Notes: generated from the letters alone by a model not told the origin. A stretch of 64,000 bases of DNA from Torulaspora globosa (GCF_014133895.1 NC_050730.1:372001-436000); one strand, 5' to 3'; shown: positions 9,439 through 19,647, counted from the first letter of the stretch. Numbers and translations: made by a program.

Positions 9439-10867
9439 TCTCTAGTCCGATCGTAGTATTCACGACGTGCTTTTGCTCGCCAGAGGATAGCATCAGACAT
9501 TACCTGTAGGCCTTTATTTGGCTGGCGATGAGACAGGCTGCGTAACTTTTAATCATAATCTACGAATTGAACTGGCATGAGCAAATCTACACAAGAATCT
9601 ACGATTTATGGTCCATCAGCTTCTTATTCAGCGGCTGAAGGGTCTTTATCTTTATCTGGACCTGAGTCCATGAAAGCAATGAGAATTTTGGAGAAGCTGA
9701 CATGATGTTGTAAACCGGTCGTTCTCATCTCCATCAAAGAAAAGGTCCTCAGAGCCGCTGATTTGCAGCTGTTGCCAACCATTCAAATCTTTATCCATTC
9801 GACGGCTCCAGCTTCTGCGATCGCGAACAAACAACGAGTACCCTATCAGGGCCGATCTTCTCAAAGCGCGGACTTCTGGCAAGAAAACCTTGAGTTTAAG
9901 GCGTAAACTTCACGACTTAAGTCGTATGTTTGAAAGCTCCTGGCAACATCGCAATCCAGAATATGAGTCCTCCGCTAGAGGATAAACGACGGTTGTAAAA
10001 TCAAGATAAACTTTGCGGTGAGCTTAAATTCAGCTCTTGTACGAGATTCAGGCCAATGCACACTAGAACTGAAGTTAAAAACTGCCTGAGACAAGTTCTA
10101 CGATCTGTTCTTATCCTACACGCCCAAAGTCTCCTACCTATGCTCGTCTAGAATAGCATCCAGATATTGCGGAGAGCGTGGCTAGCTTCCAGATGTACGA
10201 GGAACTCTCCGGCGTTAAAAAACAAACCCCGTAACAAGGGTCTTCCGCGGAAGGAAGCCCTCGAAAAACGTCATCGTCGTAGCAAATTAGACGTCTCATT
10301 GCCCCAAAAAGTTAGCACGTCACTGCGCGATTTCTTTCGAACAGTGGTGAGAAAGTTCTGAAAAAGAAAAGCCTGGTGGACCCTTCCTCGTTGCTTGAGG
10401 AGCTGCTGTCTAAAAAAAAGAATCTCGTACACGCACTCGGAGCAGAAGCGTACCTCCGTGATATCTGCGACATTCCCCCGTGGAAGCAAGAGAAGGAACT
10501 GGCACAGGGTCCTTAACTATTGCTCGTTCTCTCTGTAAGAAGACAGACTGGTTCGCACAGAGCAACTTCAAATAGCTGAGATACTGAGAGAGACTGGGCG
10601 CGCTGTGGAAAGGACGTTAGACGGCAACATATTGTTTTGTTAGTTGAGGAACTGTCACAGCTATATATAGTTTACTTGTTTGTGAGGCGGCTTGGATCTT
10701 TCGTCATTGTCTCGAGCTTAGTCGTTCAACGGTTTCAGGATAACTTTGATGTTCATAATTAGCTAGGGCGTTCTGATCCGGTCTCAATTATTTTCCTTCT
10801 TCTCTTCTACTTCGACATATCCTTTGATTTTCGCTAGCTTAACGGTCTCTCTTCCGAGTGATATACT
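9439..10867. other. 1.4-kb intergenic region between SNF11 and IPT1
   Basis: This long gap holds the divergent promoters of SNF11 (minus) and IPT1 (plus). I see no convincing gene. A frame without an upstream ATG is open on the minus strand from about 9906 to 9652; its composition looks protein-like but I do not recognise it, and it may be a relic. A TATA-like tatatata lies near 10662, about 205 bases before IPT1. No tRNA boxes or repeats were found. Confidence 0.5.
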
Positions 10868-12316
10868 ATGTCTGACAGATATGATGGTGGCGGTACCGTA
10901 GCGAAAATAGTGAAAAGGTTGTATTTCGGTGCTGTAAATCAGCGGAACGCATTGACGCTGACATTGAACTTTTTCGTGAATTTCTCGCCGATTCTACTCT
11001 GGCTAATCATTTTCAAAAATGCCGGCGCCATACCGATTGAAGTAAGGCCCAAGATACACAGCAAAGCTGCATTTCTCTTAGACATTTACCTCTTTGGTGA
11101 TCTTTGGAACGAACTGTTGTTTCAGTACAACAATGACCGCTACCGGATGGCGACTTTTGTGACGTCTTTTGCATTTGCGGTAGTGTGTCTCGTGCTGATT
11201 CCCGTGGCAATTTGGTACTTCATCTACTATGTGAAGAAAGTGAAGTACAACGTGATCGAGTGGTACGACCACATTTTCCACTTCAGCAGCAGATCGAATC
11301 CCAAGAGATTGCGGGTTTTGGTGGTTCCGTTCCTTCTGCCGCTGGTCGCGTTTCTTCTACTCAACTTCGAGCACACCTTTGCTGTTCAGACAAACGAGAA
11401 TTTTCAAAAATGGAAGGACATTCTAGCATGGTTTTCATACGTCATTTTGCATCTGACCGCACCCATTCTCACGGCGGTTTATCTGTATGTGTTCCATCCA
11501 CCGGGAACGGTGAAGTGTTTTGCATTGGCTCTTGGGTTGCAGAACTTGATGGGTGTTTGCACGCACCTCCTCCTGCCGATGGCTCCACCGTGGTTCGTCC
11601 ATCTCTACGGTATCAACGACGTCGAGCATGTCAATTACACCCAGAAGGGCTACGCGGCGGGGCTTACCCGTGTGGACTCACATTTGGGCACGCATTTGAA
11701 CAATGCTGGCTTCCACTTGTCGCCCATTGTGTTTGGCGCGGTGCCCTCCTTGCACTCAGCGATGGCGGTTCAGTGTTTCCTGTTCTTGGTCACAAGGTCA
11801 ACTACGCTGAAAAACAGGTTTACTGCCCAGACCGCTCATGGACTCGATGCCGCCAAAAGTCCCGAGGATCTGGAGCTCGCAAGCGTCGACGGGACTTCCC
11901 AGGAGGTTGATCAAGAATCGCTCGTCAGCTCCACCGTGGAGCGCGAGAACGACGGCGAAGTCATCAGCTACCTGAAATACTACCATCAGGACCCTTCTCT
12001 GACCAACAGATGGTATTTTACCATCTTCAACAAAGCCATCCTGCCCCGCTTTCTCGGAACCGGCTTCATCATTTTGCAATGGTGGGCAACGATGTATCTC
12101 GACCACCACTACCGTTTCGATCTTTTTATCGGCGTCCTGTACGCCCTCTTCATGCATATCCTGATCAACAATCTGATCCTACAACCACGCGTGCTGACTC
12201 GCTGGATCCAAATCAGAACCGGTCAGGAGCCAGATACTAAGAACGAAGGCAGAACCCTCGGAATGCGGGTGTTCGAAAACACCAGATTCGAGTGGTTCTT
12301 CGACCCATTAGCATAA
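10868..12316 (+). CDS. IPT1: Inositolphosphotransferase Ipt1
   Basis: A 482-residue multi-pass membrane protein (S. cerevisiae Ipt1 has 527). Hydrophobic segments start near residue 30, and the PAP2/Aur1-like motifs are intact: GAVPSLHS near residue 290, and YLDHHYRFD near 410, which supplies the second catalytic His and the Asp. Ipt1 transfers phosphoinositol from phosphatidylinositol to mannosyl-inositol-phosphoceramide in the Golgi, producing M(IP)2C, the last step of complex sphingolipid synthesis. A variable acidic loop of about 60 residues lies between the two motifs. It converges with LSM5. Confidence 0.95.
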   Translation: MSDRYDGGGTVAKIVKRLYFGAVNQRNALTLTLNFFVNFSPILLWLIIFKNAGAIPIEVRPKIHSKAAFLLDIYLFGDLWNELLFQYNNDRYRMATFVTSFAFAVVCLVLIPVAIWYFIYYVKKVKYNVIEWYDHIFHFSSRSNPKRLRVLVVPFLLPLVAFLLLNFEHTFAVQTNENFQKWKDILAWFSYVILHLTAPILTAVYLYVFHPPGTVKCFALALGLQNLMGVCTHLLLPMAPPWFVHLYGINDVEHVNYTQKGYAAGLTRVDSHLGTHLNNAGFHLSPIVFGAVPSLHSAMAVQCFLFLVTRSTTLKNRFTAQTAHGLDAAKSPEDLELASVDGTSQEVDQESLVSSTVERENDGEVISYLKYYHQDPSLTNRWYFTIFNKAILPRFLGTGFIILQWWATMYLDHHYRFDLFIGVLYALFMHILINNLILQPRVLTRWIQIRTGQEPDTKNEGRTLGMRVFENTRFEWFFDPLA

Positions 12317-12380
12317 TCTTTCTCTGTCCTCTACTTGATACAGTGTAAACTACTATTTATCAATCGCTTTCTACGTCACT

Positions 12381-12641
12381 TCAACTTCTCCCACCAGGTA
12401 CCAGCATTGCAATGTTATTACCGCTCAATAGCATTCTTCCGTGGTGCTCCATGATTTTCTCGTCCTCGAACTGGCTGTTGTAAACCCACTCCACCGCATC
12501 CTCTATGATAACGTTAACAAAATCATCGAACCCGATCAACGTTCCGGTGAACTCTCTGTTAGACTGCAGAACAATCCATACCGGCTGGTTTATGGTCTTG
12601 TCTATGATCTCCAGTGGTAAAACCTCCGGTATTGTTGCCAT
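12381..12641 (-). CDS. LSM5: Sm-like protein Lsm5
   Basis: An 86-residue protein (93 in S. cerevisiae) consisting of a single Sm fold. The Sm1 motif includes TLIGFDDFVNVII and the Sm2 motif includes LLSGNNIAMLVPGG. Lsm5 is part of the nuclear Lsm2-8 ring that binds U6 snRNA and of the cytoplasmic Lsm1-7 ring that acts with Pat1 in mRNA decapping. LSM2 is also in this window, at 40 kb. It is divergent from FTR1. Confidence 0.95.
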   Translation of the reverse strand: MATIPEVLPLEIIDKTINQPVWIVLQSNREFTGTLIGFDDFVNVIIEDAVEWVYNSQFEDEKIMEHHGRMLLSGNNIAMLVPGGRS

Positions 12642-13216
12642 TTCCAGTTCGTGACTCGACTGTTTCCCTTCCTCCCTCTCAGAATACTGTCTCTTCGCAT
12701 CTCTGCCTGTGAAATGTCATACCTGCTAGCCAGTAGACATATCCAGCTCCAGCTGTCCGAATACTACAGGGTCTGTCTCGGACAGCAATATTCCGCCAAG
12801 CTAAATTACGTATGCTGGTGGCGGCCCCTCTTTGTCCGGTAAATTACTGCACCCTGCTTTCTGGGTGCGACTGCACAGAAGACACCGCATCACACTGCTC
12901 CGCGGTTTTCTCAGGCCTAGCAATGAGCGGAGCGGCTGACACAATTGAAAACTTTCTCGAGAACGACAGCTCGAGATGAAGTAGAGCTCTCACAGCGGAC
13001 AACCAATTATGATCAGATTTTTCAGGTGCATTGGAAAGCCATTGTGTCAAACTGGGTGCTTTAATGGACTAAGATTCGCATTGCCTTCTCACTGACCGAT
13101 CTTCTGCATGACTTAAAGCATATATAGATATGTAGTAAATTGTGTATGAAGATATCTTGCTGTTAGTGGATAGCGAGGCTAGTTCGATAAGACTAGTGGT
13201 GCAAATTTCCCGGCAA
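12642..13216. other. LSM5-FTR1 divergent promoter region
   Basis: No gene is seen in these 575 bases between the start codons of LSM5 and FTR1. The half nearest FTR1 carries the CACCC-type iron regulon sites listed separately, and a TATA-like tatata lies near 13120. Confidence 0.6.
12848..13060. promoter_or_regulatory. Aft1-type iron response sites upstream of FTR1
   Basis: Three CACCC cores lie before FTR1: TGCACCC at 12848-12854, CGCACCCA on the minus strand at 12862-12869, and AGCACCCA on the minus strand at 13053-13060. The first two face each other as a GCACCC/GGGTGC inverted repeat with an 8-base spacer. The middle site fits the full Aft1 consensus YRCACCCR. S. cerevisiae FTR1 is a direct Aft1 target, so iron control is a reasonable inference. 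Confidence 0.65.
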
Positions 13217-14410
13217 ATGGCGCCTAATAAGGTTTTTAACGTAGCAGTCTTCTTCGTTGTCTTCAGAGAATGTCTGGAAGCGGTGATCATCGTATCCGTT
13301 CTGCTGTCGTTTTTAAGACAGGCTATCGGTGAGAAAGACTGGAATTTGTATAAGAGACTGAGGAAACAGGTTTGGGTCGGTGTTGCTCTTGGATTTACGG
13401 TTTGTCTGGCAATCGGTGGTGGGTTCATTGGTGCGTACTACTCGCTGCAGAATGATATCTTTGGCTCTGCCGAGGACTTGTGGGAAGGTATCTTCTGCAT
13501 GATCGCTACCGTGATGATCAGTATGATGGGTATTCCGATGTTGAGAATGAACAAAATGCAGGGCAAATGGAGGGCCAAGATCGCCAGATCCTTAGTCGAG
13601 ATTCCTCAGCGTAAGCGCGATTATTTCAGATTGGGCTACCTCGGTAGAAGATACGCTATGTTCCTGTTGCCGTTCATTACTGTGTTGAGAGAAGGTTTGG
13701 AAGGCGTGGTGTTTGTTGCTGGTGCAGGTATCACCACGCAAGGTTCACACGCCAGCGCTTATCCATTGCCGGTGTTTGTCGGGTTGCTTGCCGGTGGCTT
13801 GGTCGGTTTCCTACTGTACTACGGTGCCTCGAGATCCTCTTTGCAAGTGTTCCTGGTCGTTTCCACCTGCATCCTGTACCTGATCGCCGCCGGTCTTTTC
13901 TCCAGGGGTGCTTGGTTCTTTGAGAACTACAGATTTAACAAAGCCACTGGCGGTGATGCGAGCGAAAGCGGCGATGGTAACGGTTCGTACAACATCAAGA
14001 AGGCCGTTTACCACATCAATTGCTGCAATCCTGAGCTGGACAATGGCTGGGATATCTTCAACGCGCTACTGGGATGGCAAAACACGGGTTACCTATCCTC
14101 CATGCTTTGTTACAACATCTACTGGTTGGTCTTGATAATTGTCGTGTCGCTTATGATGTATGAGGAGAGGACAGGCCATTTGCCATTCTGCAAATCTTTG
14201 AAATTGCGACAGTTAAACCCAGGCTACTGGATCAAAAACAAGAAGAAGAATGAGTTGACCCCCGAGCAAAGGGAAGAGCTATTCAACAAGATGGAAAACC
14301 TGACGTTCGATGACAACGGCGTAATAGCTGAAAATCAACCGCCAGTCGAAAGCGACAGCAGCAAAAACAAGCTAGATGGTCACGTCCACGAAGTTACAGT
14401 AATTTCATAG
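13217..14410 (+). CDS. FTR1: High-affinity iron permease Ftr1
   Basis: A 397-residue polytopic protein, very close to S. cerevisiae Ftr1 (404). Two iron-binding glutamate motifs are present: RECLE at about residues 17-21 and REGLE near 158-162. The acidic DASESGDGNGS loop before the last membrane spans is kept. Ftr1 forms the plasma membrane iron channel and works with the multicopper oxidase Fet3, which feeds it Fe3+. The ATG at 13217 gives the family N-terminus (APNKVFNVAVFF). The frame is open upstream but has no earlier ATG. Aft1-type sites upstream point to induction under iron limitation. Confidence 0.97.
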   Translation: MAPNKVFNVAVFFVVFRECLEAVIIVSVLLSFLRQAIGEKDWNLYKRLRKQVWVGVALGFTVCLAIGGGFIGAYYSLQNDIFGSAEDLWEGIFCMIATVMISMMGIPMLRMNKMQGKWRAKIARSLVEIPQRKRDYFRLGYLGRRYAMFLLPFITVLREGLEGVVFVAGAGITTQGSHASAYPLPVFVGLLAGGLVGFLLYYGASRSSLQVFLVVSTCILYLIAAGLFSRGAWFFENYRFNKATGGDASESGDGNGSYNIKKAVYHINCCNPELDNGWDIFNALLGWQNTGYLSSMLCYNIYWLVLIIVVSLMMYEERTGHLPFCKSLKLRQLNPGYWIKNKKKNELTPEQREELFNKMENLTFDDNGVIAENQPPVESDSSKNKLDGHVHEVTVIS

Positions 14411-14526
14411 TAATTTCATCCAACGTGGAGGGATGGACAGACCGCCATCCATCCACTGTTGAGCACAATCTGTCATTGCAATATGTATAGCGTAATACTT
14501 AATAGTTGATTCGATATCGGTTTGTT

Positions 14527-14532
14527 CACGTG
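14527..14532. promoter_or_regulatory. CACGTG E-box upstream of PAA1
   Basis: The palindrome ttCACGTGac lies 86 bases before the PAA1 start, a typical position for a Cbf1-class site. The factor is inferred only from the core motif. Confidence 0.4.
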
Positions 14533-14617
14533 ACTCTTGTTCCTTCCGCCTTATAAAGAGTCCGTCTAATGTGGTGGCAACAACTCAAGAGGGTGTCAAG
14601 CACTCCATCGAATCACC

Positions 14618-15211
14618 ATGGCTTCATCTACTCTACCGCTGCATATGTACATTAGGCCGCTGACCCTGGAAGACGCTAAGCAGGTTGCAGATCTGGAATC
14701 TCAAGGTTTCCCCCCTAACGAGCGCGCTTCGTCGCAGATCATTGATTATAGATTGACGGCTTGTCCCGAGCTTTGTTCGGGTCTTTTCATCAGGGAGTTC
14801 GACTCAAACTCGAAGGAGGTCAAGAAAGAGGAACTGGTAGGCCATATACTGGGCACCAAGATTCCAAAGGCGTCGTCCGCGGCAGCTACTTTCATCACTC
14901 TAGAGAGTATGGGCGAATCCCATAGCGAGTCCAGCGACACCATCGGCATCCACTCAATGGTCATATCGAAGGATCACCAGAGAAAAAACCTCGCCACGCT
15001 GCTGCTTACCGACTACATTCAGAAACTGAGCAACCAGGAGATCGGCAAGAAGATCGCCATCATTGCCCATGAGCCGTTGGTTCCCTTCTATGAGAGGGTT
15101 GGCTTCAAAGTGGTCGGCGAAAACAAGGACGTCGCTAGCGACGCCCAATTTGCAAACATCAAATGGATTGACATGGTCAGAGAACTGGTGAAGGAGGAGT
15201 ACGAAAACTAG
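14618..15211 (+). CDS. PAA1: Polyamine/serotonin N-acetyltransferase Paa1
   Basis: A 197-residue GNAT-fold protein (191 in S. cerevisiae). It shows the N-terminal [16 protein letters not shown] segment and the acetyl-CoA loop region [19 protein letters not shown] near residues 109-128, in which the Q/RxxGxG/A motif reads QRKNLA. Paa1 acetylates polyamines and arylalkylamines such as tryptamine and serotonin in the cytosol. Position between FTR1 and FMP16 fits YDR071C-YDR070C. The replacement of Gly by Asn in the acetyl-CoA loop is worth noting but may be family-typical. Confidence 0.9.
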   Translation: MASSTLPLHMYIRPLTLEDAKQVADLESQGFPPNERASSQIIDYRLTACPELCSGLFIREFDSNSKEVKKEELVGHILGTKIPKASSAAATFITLESMGESHSESSDTIGIHSMVISKDHQRKNLATLLLTDYIQKLSNQEIGKKIAIIAHEPLVPFYERVGFKVVGENKDVASDAQFANIKWIDMVRELVKEEYEN

Positions 15212-15482
15212 CAGCACAGCTCCGAGATCTATAACGCTATACAATGTAATTTAGTGATTTTTCAGGCCCAATCTTCCCGTTGCGGCCCATGGCTACTTAT
15301 TCAGTGCGCCGTTTTGCATCTTGTGCTCAAGCAAAATGGGCTCTTACGGGTGTATCCCTTATTTTGAACACCACTGCTATATAAAGCAGGAGCTCTGCTA
15401 TGGTTCTTTCTCTCTTCCAGCTCACTGTTACAGCAGTATAAGCGACAGGAGTTTGCATATTTCACCTACTACAGTTACAACC

Positions 15483-15767
15483 ATGTTGCTCCCAGCCTTA
15501 AGAATCTCGCCATCTTTGCTAACAAAAACCGTGTCTACCAGAACGTTCTCGCTGGCTACCATTGTCAGATTGCCACATCAGAAGAGCAAGCTGAGTCCAG
15601 AAGAGGAGAAGGAACAAAAGCTGTTCGACGAGAACAAGGCAAGGTTGGAGAAGCTCGAGCACGCAAAGATCTACGACGGAAGCCAAAGAGAAACTTGTGA
15701 GGAACTAAAGAAAAAGGGTGACGACGCTCGCATCGAGCAGAACAGACCTGATGATGGTGTCTACTAA
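15483..15767 (+). CDS. FMP16: Mitochondrial stress-induced protein Fmp16
   Basis: A 94-residue protein (93 in S. cerevisiae) with a clear mitochondrial presequence: Arg/Ser/Thr-rich and non-acidic over the first about 30 residues (MLLPALRISPSLLTKTVSTR). It is followed by a Lys/Glu-rich helical part and the conserved end RIEQNRPDDGVY. Fmp16 is found in mitochondria and is strongly stress-induced in S. cerevisiae; its molecular role is unknown. The frame is open upstream of the ATG at 15483, but homology begins there. Confidence 0.9.
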   Translation: MLLPALRISPSLLTKTVSTRTFSLATIVRLPHQKSKLSPEEEKEQKLFDENKARLEKLEHAKIYDGSQRETCEELKKKGDDARIEQNRPDDGVY

Positions 15768-16187
15768 GCAGTCTGCTGAATGATTCTATTAGATACATCT
15801 TCTCTTTTATGTGTTCGTACCTATGTGTATTGGCATTTTATATGACATTCGATTTTCCGACAGCGAAACAAAGCGCGGGCGAACTAAACGTTAAATTTAC
15901 AGCAAGAAGATTTATTTTGAACAACACAAACAGCCAGTCGATGTGGTACCATTTCGAGCATACAGATCGATTGGAATCGATTGGCTTGACCGTTAGCAGC
16001 TTAGTTATGCGGTTGTTCAGGATCACGTGACCAGAAGCGTATACGCCGCTTATTAGCAGAGCGCCACTAAAGCCCTGATCCTATATGTCAAACTATCAGA
16101 CAAGCACCGGTCAACAGGGTTCTAGTAGCCTTTGATGCCTCGAAAGCCACTAGTCGAGTGAGGAGATTGAACGGTGCAGTTTCACAG
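15768..16187. other. FMP16-DOA4 intergenic region
   Basis: These 420 bases hold the FMP16 3' region and the DOA4 promoter. A perfect palindrome TCACGTGA lies at 16023-16030, about 160 bases before the DOA4 start, and could bind a Cbf1-class factor. No gene is seen. Confidence 0.5.
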
Positions 16188-18725
16188 ATGACAAACATGA
16201 AATGTGGCACTACAGTCACGGTTTCAACGAAACGTTGCAAAACGCTGGCCAGGCTATCTGGCATAGCGGAACAATTTCTGATGCAGGATAGCTCATCTAA
16301 TGGAGGAAAAGACCAAGACATGATGGGATTACTACAGAGGTGTTTGGACATTCTGGAGACGTACAGGGATGAATACAGAAAGTTGAGGGATGGAGAGCAG
16401 CATGTCACGCAAGACCAGATCTATGAGATCTATGAGTCTTGCTACGTTTATTACAAGATAGTTCACAATACGGTGCTGAATAAAGTGCCAAACCTAGAGG
16501 AGTTTCAGATAATCAAGAAACAAGCGAACCCGAACGACCAAAAACTTATGGAAGTGTACAACATGTTAGTGAAAAGTCTTCTGAAGGATGAGAGAATTGG
16601 TCATATAAAGTCTTTTCTGAAAGAGCATTCGATGTCGGCAGTTGATGATGCCGTTAGGTCAGGCGGCGCGATTACAAGCTCGCAATTGCAGAGTATACTG
16701 GATGCTTGGGATGACGCGACGCTACTGATCGATCTGCGACAAAGAGCAGAATTCACTGAGATGCATATCAGGGCTAAGAATGTCATTTGCATTGAACCGA
16801 TATCATTCAAGGACACATATACTGATTTGGACATTGAGAAAAAATCGTTGATCACCTCGCCCAAGAATGAAATAGAACTGTTTCGTGCCAGGGATAAATT
16901 TAGATTCATTGTGCTTTACACCAAGAAGGATATAGGCAAATCCAGCCACGATTTTTATGTCCAGCAGGAAACAGTGCTATTGAATCTGCTATTAAGCAAG
17001 ACCTTTGCTAAGCCTCTCTCTGAGAAAACTAAAGTTTGCTTTTTGGAAGCTGGTATTTCAAACTGGGTATTGGAAGGAAGAAATTGCACGAATGGTTCGA
17101 TAGCGGACGCTCAAGGCAGTTCCCATATCAATATCTCGAAACCACTGCCAAGCCCACATGGTGCTCGGCCACTGCCGAATCACAGTTATTCTAAAAGCCT
17201 TTCACTACCACAAAGCTTACCCTTATCTGCCCATTGCGGGGGAAGCAATGCCGCTAAATCAGCGACGTATTTTTCATCGCCGTTCCCTTCTAGCTCTCCC
17301 AGTTCCTCTCCTCAACTGAGCCCTTCGCCTCATGCTTTCAAAAACGGTGGATCTGCGCTGTATCCAGCTGCACCATTACTGGTTGATGGCAGCGGAACGC
17401 GCACTCATGATGTTGTTCTGCCCCAGGATGGAAAGGATCTGGAGGCTGCTATCCAAAAGCAACGCTCCCCACTGGCACCGATGGTGCGAGTAGCTCAGGG
17501 GAATGCGAAAGTTCCCGTTAACCTCAATGGAAATTCAAAACCACCTAGCCAGCCAATACCGTCGTTGCCCCAATTACCACACAACTCTGGTTTCAACCTT
17601 CCGCCGCTGAAAAAATACGATCCGGATTTTACCGTTGGGCTCGAGAATATGGGGAACTCCTGCTACATCAACTGCATCGTGCAATGTTTGTTGGGGACCC
17701 ACGAACTTACTAATATATTCCTGAATGGATCGTTTGAGAAGCACATAAACATGAACAGCAAGCTCGGATCCAAAGGTGTCCTGGCTAGATACTTCGCCAA
17801 GTTGATTCATTCGATGTATAGGAACGGATCTTTCAGACTTCATGAAAGAACTAAGCCGGTTCAACCCATGCAGTTCAAGATGGCTTGTGGTTCGATAAAC
17901 TCTCTTTTCAAGGAATCTGGTCAACAAGATTGCCAAGAGTTCTGTCAGTTTCTTTTAGATGGTTTGCATGAAGACCTTAATCAGTGTGGGGGAAATCCTC
18001 CTTTAAAGGAATTATCTGATGAGGCAGAAAAAATGAGAGAAAAGTTGTCTTTAAGAATTGCCTCATCCATTGAATGGGAAAGGTTTCTTACCACTGACTT
18101 TAGCGTGATTGTTGACCTGTTCCAAGGGCAGTATGCATCCCAACTGAAGTGCCAGGTGTGTGGCCGCACGTCGACAACATACCAACCATTCTCTGTGCTC
18201 TCAGTTCCGGTTCCACGGGCGAAGTCATGCAACTTGCTGGATTGTTTTAGGGAGTTCACCAAGATCGAAAAGCTTGAGAAAGAAGAAGAATGGTCTTGTC
18301 CCCAGTGCAAGAAGAAGCAATCTTCGACGAAGAAGCTCACAATAACACGTTTGCCTCGAAATCTGATTATCCATTTGAAAAGATTTGATAACATGTTGAA
18401 TAAGAACAATGTTTTTGTGCAGTATCCTCTGTGCTTGGATTTGACGTCATATTGGGCTAACGATTTCGACGGCAGGTTACCGCCTGGTGTGACTGACGAA
18501 TTGCCAGCCAGAGGACAAGTACCTCCGTTCAATTACAAGCTGTACGGTGTAGCATCCCATTTTGGAAGTCTATATGGTGGTCATTACACCTCATATGTTT
18601 ACAAGGGCCCAAATAGAGGATGGATATATTTTGATGACACGAGTTATCGTCGCACAAAGACTGCCACGGAGTGCATCACGCCTAATGCTTATGTACTATT
18701 TTATCATAGAGTCTATCAAAATTGA
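16188..18725 (+). CDS. DOA4: Ubiquitin hydrolase of the Doa4/Ubp5 family
   Basis: An 845-residue ubiquitin-specific protease (S. cerevisiae Doa4 has 926). It has an N-terminal helical region, a rhodanese-like domain (about 150-285), a Ser/Pro-rich linker and a C-terminal USP domain with the Cys box GNSCYINC (Cys at about 492) and the His box YGGHYTSYV (His at about 799). Doa4 recovers ubiquitin from cargo at endosomes before it enters the lumen. In S. cerevisiae this gene has a WGD twin, UBP5; here there is one copy, so it represents the pre-duplication state. The start at 16188 is the first ATG in the frame. Confidence 0.93.
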   Translation: MTNMKCGTTVTVSTKRCKTLARLSGIAEQFLMQDSSSNGGKDQDMMGLLQRCLDILETYRDEYRKLRDGEQHVTQDQIYEIYESCYVYYKIVHNTVLNKVPNLEEFQIIKKQANPNDQKLMEVYNMLVKSLLKDERIGHIKSFLKEHSMSAVDDAVRSGGAITSSQLQSILDAWDDATLLIDLRQRAEFTEMHIRAKNVICIEPISFKDTYTDLDIEKKSLITSPKNEIELFRARDKFRFIVLYTKKDIGKSSHDFYVQQETVLLNLLLSKTFAKPLSEKTKVCFLEAGISNWVLEGRNCTNGSIADAQGSSHINISKPLPSPHGARPLPNHSYSKSLSLPQSLPLSAHCGGSNAAKSATYFSSPFPSSSPSSSPQLSPSPHAFKNGGSALYPAAPLLVDGSGTRTHDVVLPQDGKDLEAAIQKQRSPLAPMVRVAQGNAKVPVNLNGNSKPPSQPIPSLPQLPHNSGFNLPPLKKYDPDFTVGLENMGNSCYINCIVQCLLGTHELTNIFLNGSFEKHINMNSKLGSKGVLARYFAKLIHSMYRNGSFRLHERTKPVQPMQFKMACGSINSLFKESGQQDCQEFCQFLLDGLHEDLNQCGGNPPLKELSDEAEKMREKLSLRIASSIEWERFLTTDFSVIVDLFQGQYASQLKCQVCGRTSTTYQPFSVLSVPVPRAKSCNLLDCFREFTKIEKLEKEEEWSCPQCKKKQSSTKKLTITRLPRNLIIHLKRFDNMLNKNNVFVQYPLCLDLTSYWANDFDGRLPPGVTDELPARGQVPPFNYKLYGVASHFGSLYGGHYTSYVYKGPNRGWIYFDDTSYRRTKTATECITPNAYVLFYHRVYQN

Positions 18726-18801
18726 ATAGCCAAGGACCGGGAAAGCATTAGAGCATTGAGCATAAATATAGAGCGATACAAAGAAAAGTACTATATCAAG
18801 A

Positions 18802-19647
18802 TCAATCCCAATCATCATCATCTTCATCATCACGAGATTCCTCATTGCGAGCACCTGCCTTTTCCGAGTCTTTCTCAAGCGAAGTATCCTCCTTCCTCAC
18901 GATAACTGCCTCTTCCTCATTAATTTCAGCATCCTCGTCATCCCAACCAATTTCCTCTTCCTGTGCTCTTTTCTCCATCAATATCTCTCTTCTCTTGCCC
19001 TCTCTGTCGAGAATCTTCTGCCGTTCACGGAAGAAGATTCTCCAGAACTCGTTGTAACTAATGCTCTCGGGCACAATCTCGTTCATCAGATTGGCCATGT
19101 CCTTATCGGTCTCCAGGATCCTCGCTATCTCTTCTGTTTTTGCGTCTGCATCGAAATCTTTGCCTGAAGCTGGCTCACGATCCAGATACAGAGCCTTGTT
19201 GGTCGACAATGCCTTTAGTTCAGCTTCAGTTCTATTACCGCCTGCAGCACCGGAAGCTGTTTGGCCCGATTTTTCACCACGCTGTGTCTCATCCAACTTG
19301 ACAAGCTTATCCAGGCTATTTCCCAGCTTGCCTGCCACTGAAGGCCAAAAGCTAGCATCCGAAACCTTGCTCCAGTAGTTCAAAGCTGCCTTCTCCACGC
19401 CCTGCAGATTATCATCCAATTGCCGTAAGTACCTTTGCGCAGTCTCGGAAACTTCGGGATTCAATACCAAATTGAGTTTAACACCGTCTTCATCTTCCTT
19501 GATAATCTTCTTCAAAGCACTTGCCGTTCTTTCATACTGCTTGCTCACCTCATCTTCAAACTTATTGAATACCTGTTCAGTCTTCTCGTCACGCTCCTTG
19601 GAAGGCTCAGCGTTGGCGACAGCCTGCTCATCATAGAAGAATTCCAT
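18802..19647 (-). CDS. DOS2: BSD-domain protein Dos2
   Basis: A 281-residue acidic protein (310 in S. cerevisiae). A BSD-type domain with the conserved ESISYNEFWRIFFRERQ segment lies near residues 195-215, after a helical N-terminal half. The C-terminus is extremely Asp/Glu-rich and ends EDDDDWD. Dos2 is cytoplasmic and poorly understood; links to ubiquitin metabolism have been suggested from genetic work. It converges with DOA4 (76 bases between stops), the same order as YDR068W-YDR069C. Confidence 0.88.
   Translation of the reverse strand: MEFFYDEQAVANAEPSKERDEKTEQVFNKFEDEVSKQYERTASALKKIIKEDEDGVKLNLVLNPEVSETAQRYLRQLDDNLQGVEKAALNYWSKVSDASFWPSVAGKLGNSLDKLVKLDETQRGEKSGQTASGAAGGNRTEAELKALSTNKALYLDREPASGKDFDADAKTEEIARILETDKDMANLMNEIVPESISYNEFWRIFFRERQKILDREGKRREILMEKRAQEEEIGWDDEDAEINEEEAVIVRKEDTSLEKDSEKAGARNEESRDDEDDDDWD

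Noticed and set aside
10167..10489. Small overlapping ORFs on both strands in the IPT1 upstream region
   Set aside because: They are 64-72 codons long, show no domain or homologue I know and overlap each other on opposite strands, as chance ORFs do.
16010..16045. Possible centromere because of a CDEI-like TCACGTGA
   Set aside because: There is no AT-rich CDEII stretch or CDEIII-like TGNTTNCCGAA next to it. It is better explained as a promoter E-box of DOA4.
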